Shown: positions 60,911 to 64,000 of the stretch, one piece after another | Numbering within the stretch: the stretch's first letter is position 1 | Layout: each line of letters starts with the position of its first letter | Assembly (NCBI RefSeq): GCF_041287255.1 | Contig: NZ_JBGGTX010000003.1 | Coordinates: forward strand, 620,001 to 684,000 | DNA length: 64,000 bases | Source of the DNA: Tamlana flava | GTDB lineage: Bacteria > Bacteroidota > Bacteroidia > Flavobacteriales > Flavobacteriaceae | Reading direction: 5' to 3' | The notes under the pieces: model-generated | The model's database searches: none | The model's input: the letters and a program-made list of their open reading frames with translations, nothing else | Told to the model about the DNA's origin: nothing | Made by a program: the position numbers and the translations under genes

Positions 60911-62326
60911 TTAATATTTTATAAACTTAAAAGTTGCTTTTTTATCATCGGCTTTAATGATGACAATATAAATTCCATCGGCGTCGTTGTTTATGTTCAA
61001 TTTAAATTTTTGCGATTTTCTAAACGATTCTTGTTGAACCAGTCTGCCCAAATTGTCGAATATCTTTACCTCAATTAAACCGTAACTTTCACCCAAATCA
61101 AAATTGACCTCACTTTTTGTGGGATTTGGATAAGCCGTGATAAATTTTTCAAACGTGTTATCCATAACGCTAAGACTTGTTAACGCAAATTCATCTGATG
61201 TGACCACACTCCATTGATTTGACGAATCTTTAAACTGAAAATGAATGGTGTAATCTCCAAGTGCAAGACCGGGAAAATCAATATCCTCACTTAAATTCAA
61301 CAATTTGGTTGGATTATCTACGGAAACATAAATCGCACTATTAAAATCATCATTTAACCAATAGCGGTATCCGGTAATTCCATTATCGACTACATGGTTG
61401 GATTTATAAAAATATTGATTCACCGGCACACTCCAACTGCCTTTATCATCCTTAAACCTAATGCTAAAAATATGCAAGCCTTCTTCGATATCCTCAATAG
61501 GAATCATTTCGGTTAAGTGCATATGCTGTATTGGTGTAGTTGAGACCAACGTATTGGTATCAATATCATTATCAAACCAATATTGATAGGCCAAAATGTT
61601 GCTATCGGTTAACTCATGATAATAAAAATATTGATTCTGCGGAACGCTCCAAATACCTTTATCATCTTTAAAACGAATGCTAAAAAGATGCAGTCCATCT
61701 GATATAGTTGAAAGTGAAATCGACGTGTTTAACAGCAATTGTCCACTCGGTGAAACGATTTCGGTAGTTTGATTACTATAATCATTATCAAACCAATATT
61801 GATAGCTATCAATATTATTTGTAGTTAATTCGGTGAAATAGAAAAAATCAATTGAGGGAATACTCCACCGATTTTGGTCATCCCTAAACCGAATATTAAA
61901 GCTATGTAAGCCATTGGCTAAAGTTTCAAGAGGAATTGGAGTATTCAATCCCAATTTATCTGTTGGAGAAACCGATGTATGGATGTTCGAATCATAGGCA
62001 CTGTCAAACCAATATTGATAACTATTAATATTATTGGATGTTAAATCATTGTAGTAGAAAAAATCACTAGAGGTGATGCTCCAACGATTATCCGTATCTT
62101 TAAAACGAATATGAAATACATGAAGTCCGTCTGTTATAGTTTCGAGAGATATAGCGGAATTTAACTCAAAGTTTTCCGTCGGAGAAACCAATGTATGGGT
62201 ATTTGCTCCGTAGTCATTATCAAACCAATATTGATAACTCGTAATACTGTTTTGGGCTATACCATAAAAGCCTACAAAAAGGTAGTTTGTAAAAAATAAT
62301 AACCCAATTTTTAGTAACCGTTTCAT
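60911..62326 (-). CDS. T9SS type A sorting-domain protein with five repeats
   Basis: 471 residues. Signal peptide to about YGIAQ. Five repeats of about 72 residues, each opening YQYWFDNDY-type and carrying GLHVFHIRFKD-NRWSI-type closing, at about residues 28, 100, 172, 244 and 318. The C-terminal domain is the type A sorting signal (ITAYPNPTKSEVNFDL, VKIFDNLGRLVQQESF and ATFKFIKY). Secreted across the outer membrane by the type IX system and attached to the surface. Beta-sandwich-like repeats; no enzyme motif. Confidence 0.88.
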   Translation of the reverse strand: MKRLLKIGLLFFTNYLFVGFYGIAQNSITSYQYWFDNDYGANTHTLVSPTENFELNSAISLETITDGLHVFHIRFKDTDNRWSITSSDFFYYNDLTSNNINSYQYWFDSAYDSNIHTSVSPTDKLGLNTPIPLETLANGLHSFNIRFRDDQNRWSIPSIDFFYFTELTTNNIDSYQYWFDNDYSNQTTEIVSPSGQLLLNTSISLSTISDGLHLFSIRFKDDKGIWSVPQNQYFYYHELTDSNILAYQYWFDNDIDTNTLVSTTPIQHMHLTEMIPIEDIEEGLHIFSIRFKDDKGSWSVPVNQYFYKSNHVVDNGITGYRYWLNDDFNSAIYVSVDNPTKLLNLSEDIDFPGLALGDYTIHFQFKDSSNQWSVVTSDEFALTSLSVMDNTFEKFITAYPNPTKSEVNFDLGESYGLIEVKIFDNLGRLVQQESFRKSQKFKLNINNDADGIYIVIIKADDKKATFKFIKY

Positions 62327-62328
62327 AA

Positions 62329-63345
62329 CTAATTTTGTTGTGCTTCTACTTTAAAAGAAACATTTAAGAATCCATTACTATCGGTTGTAGTTTGTATGGA
62401 TTTATATGAAATATGAGGATTTACAGGTACTGCTCCTTCTTTAAATGGCAATAAGCCTCCGTAAAGTCCCACCTCGGTGCCATCATCTCCCAAATATGTT
62501 GAGGACGCATCTGGTAATAAATGAAAATCGGACGCTGCCTTATCTACAAAAACAGTTGCCAAGTCAATCCCTTTATAATTGTTTAAATCTGTATTCCCTG
62601 TTCCAAGTGAAGGAGATGCATTAGCAAAAATGTTATATTGAAAATTATTATAACTACAAGCACCATCTGAAATGAGGCTATTTGAGTTAAAAATATTATT
62701 CGTAAATGTATTTGAATCACAATTCTGTAAAGTTCCAAAGCCATTTTGATCTGTTATTACATTATTCTTAAAGACATTGGAATCGGAGTTTTGTATTCTA
62801 CCCCTCAAAATACAGTTAGAGACAACAGAATAAGACACCCCTTGAATATTAGTATCGCCTGCAATTTCACATTGAATTATAGAGGCATTTGTTGGTGTTG
62901 CTCCGGTATTGGAAAAAATTAAATCATTAATTTTTAACCTAATTAAAGTAAAACCAGTAATAGAAGCATCTGTTTTAAATAAACCTCCTTGAAAATGCAT
63001 GCCTTCCATATATAAGTTTGAGGCATTACTTCCTATTTCAATTCTACCGGAATTGACTGTGGAATCATAGATATAGGTTTTTCCTGTTACTGCAGTAGAA
63101 TCCGTATCAAACCCCGCGCCGATAATAACCAGTCCTTTATCAATGGTAGTTGGAGATACAAAATTACCTCCTGAAACATACAAGGTATCACCGGTAGCCG
63201 CTGCGTCGTAGGCCTCCGTTAAAGGAGTATCACCACCAAAAATAGTTGTGGTTCCGTTGCTGTGTAATGCAACTGACTTCTGCGCTGTTGAATAACCAAC
63301 AACGACAAAAAGCAAAACGATTGAAAGTAAAAATTCTCTTTTCAT
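62329..63345 (-). CDS. Exported right-handed beta-helix protein
   Basis: 338 residues with signal peptide to about VGYSTAQK. Repeated N-rich turns with spacing of about 22-25 residues (VSNCILRGRIQNSDSNVFKNNVITDQNGFGTLQNCDSNTFTNNIFNSN) indicate a parallel beta-helix. No lyase residues stand out, and no T9SS domain. It starts the operon with the repeat protein, 2 nt apart; the two may act on or at the same surface. Confidence 0.78.
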   Translation of the reverse strand: MKREFLLSIVLLFVVVGYSTAQKSVALHSNGTTTIFGGDTPLTEAYDAAATGDTLYVSGGNFVSPTTIDKGLVIIGAGFDTDSTAVTGKTYIYDSTVNSGRIEIGSNASNLYMEGMHFQGGLFKTDASITGFTLIRLKINDLIFSNTGATPTNASIIQCEIAGDTNIQGVSYSVVSNCILRGRIQNSDSNVFKNNVITDQNGFGTLQNCDSNTFTNNIFNSNSLISDGACSYNNFQYNIFANASPSLGTGNTDLNNYKGIDLATVFVDKAASDFHLLPDASSTYLGDDGTEVGLYGGLLPFKEGAVPVNPHISYKSIQTTTDSNGFLNVSFKVEAQQN

Positions 63346-63404
63346 GATAATTTATGTGTTAATAATAGTTGACCTTAATTTAGCATATGTTGAAAAGACC
63401 CAAA

Positions 63405-63418
63405 ATGATATCCATCAG
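63405..63418. promoter_or_regulatory. Weaker FNR-like palindrome
   Basis: ATGAT-ATCC-ATCAG. It fits TGAT-N4-ATCA but neither flank has the strict spacing seen at the four promoters above; a TTAATTTA (63375-63382, revcomp TAAATTAA) matches only 6 of 8. Confidence 0.3.
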
Positions 63419-63587
63419 TCAGGTTTGAATAGTTGAATTCAAAAAAAGTAATGAGATAAAAGTGACTCAAAATCCTCTCAAAATCTTCTTTGAGCCATTT
63501 AGACAATTTGTTGGACTTTACAGGACACCCCCTCCCTTATTATAGCCTTTACTTTGTACCATCAATAACAAATAAAACTTAATTATC

Positions 63588-63953
63588 ATGAGTACAAAGA
63601 AATTAGTAGTATTAATTAGTAAAGGTATGGATGACGAAAGAGCATCGGTAGCTTGGAGCATTGCCAATGGAGGCATAAAATCTGGATTGGAAGTAAGTAT
63701 ATTTTTGGTCAGTTCGGGAGTGGATTGGGTAAGAAAAGGAGCTTATAATCATGCCCATTTAAACCCAAAGGACCCTACAATGAAGGATATGATTGAGACC
63801 GTATTGCAAAATAATTGCAGAATTATGGTTTGCCCGCCTTGTTCGGCTGTTAGAGGATATGTACCTGAAGACCTTATTGACCAAATAGAATTGGTAGGAT
63901 CTGCTGCCTTGCATCAACTTATTCTTGAAGGTGCAGAAACAATATCAATTTAA
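63588..63953 (+). CDS. DsrE-family protein
   Basis: 121 residues. One DsrE-like domain (KKLVVLISKGMDDERASVAWSIANGGIKSGLEVSIFLVSSG), continuing to MIETVLQNNCRIMVCPPCSAVRGYVPEDLID. Cys residues are at NNCRIMVCPPC. The family includes sulfur relay proteins (DsrE/TusD) but also sulfur-independent relatives; the Cys arrangement is not diagnostic. TTACTTTG at 63549-63556 is a -7 candidate. A further gene starts 29 nt downstream. Confidence 0.85.
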   Translation: MSTKKLVVLISKGMDDERASVAWSIANGGIKSGLEVSIFLVSSGVDWVRKGAYNHAHLNPKDPTMKDMIETVLQNNCRIMVCPPCSAVRGYVPEDLIDQIELVGSAALHQLILEGAETISI

Positions 63954-63981
63954 ATTGTATAACCTTAAAAGATTTAAAATC

Positions 63982-64000
63982 ATGAAAGCTAAATTTTCAA
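63982..64000 (+). CDS. Start of a gene cut by the window edge
   Basis: ATG 63982 gives MKAKFS before the end of the window. The basic start could be a signal peptide or a cytoplasmic protein. It follows the DsrE gene by 29 nt, so it may be part of the same transcript. Confidence 0.4.

Noticed and set aside
1..64000. CRISPR array, prophage or insertion sequence
   Set aside because: No spaced identical repeats, integrase, transposase or phage structural genes were seen; the duplicated segments are gene and leader copies.

Overview
The window is low-GC chromosomal DNA from a member of the Bacteroidota, most likely a marine or environmental Flavobacteriaceae. Evidence: AT-rich intergenic DNA, promoters of the TAnnTTTG type, almost no Shine-Dalgarno sequences, many exported lipoproteins, a type IX secretion C-terminal sorting domain, DUF4407, DUF4230 and DUF3108 proteins, a LacI regulator next to a HAD hydrolase, and the ruvC-hemW gene order. 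I see no rRNA, CRISPR array, prophage or insertion sequence. One tRNA-Leu(UAG) is present.

Layout. 1-6.0 kb: three-gene RND efflux operon (TolC partial, lipoprotein adaptor, a 1221-residue pump with an extra membrane insertion). 6.1-12.9 kb: tRNA-Leu, M20 peptidase, EamA transporter, SQR-like flavoprotein, DUF4407, STAS, DUF4440-like and PhnA proteins. 13-14.8 kb: two paralogous exported proteins with nearly identical 120-bp leaders. 14.9-19 kb: a tightly coupled minus-strand run (beta-barrel, ruvC, hemW, cyclase, DUF4230, YjbR). 19-23.1 kb: flippase-like protein plus GT2, BI-1 protein, DUF456. 23.4-26.2 kb: NarL-type two-component system with a periplasmic TPR sensor and a tiny lipoprotein gene. 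26.5-30.3 kb: LacI regulator, HAD hydrolase, alpha-glucan phosphorylase. 30.7-38.7 kb: accessory block with LamG proteins. 38.8-45.8 kb: MlaDFE-type transporter, L,D-transpeptidase, coiled-coil, ABC1 kinase and CBS genes, with FNR-like palindromes at fixed promoter spacing in both divergent gaps. 45.8-58 kb: an island of duplicated small membrane proteins and lipoproteins. 58.1-59.8 kb: LytS/LytTR two-component system. 59.8-64 kb: envelope protein, T9SS repeat protein with beta-helix partner, DsrE protein.

The most interesting feature is the 47.5-59.8 kb island. Six copies of a strict motif, AAGTGTTTG-N15-TGTTTG-N-CGAAA, lie 34-35 nt upstream of a -7-like hexamer in front of six gene groups. 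The motif is a direct repeat with a 21-bp period, as expected for a LytTR response regulator. The sixth copy drives the transcription unit that ends in the LytS/LytTR genes themselves. I infer an autoregulated envelope-response regulon whose targets are five paralogous lipoproteins and several beta-barrel or lipocalin-like envelope proteins. The duplicated pieces nearby (pseudogene fragment at 54.9 kb, paired lipoproteins at 55.9-57.2 kb) show the island has grown by local duplication.
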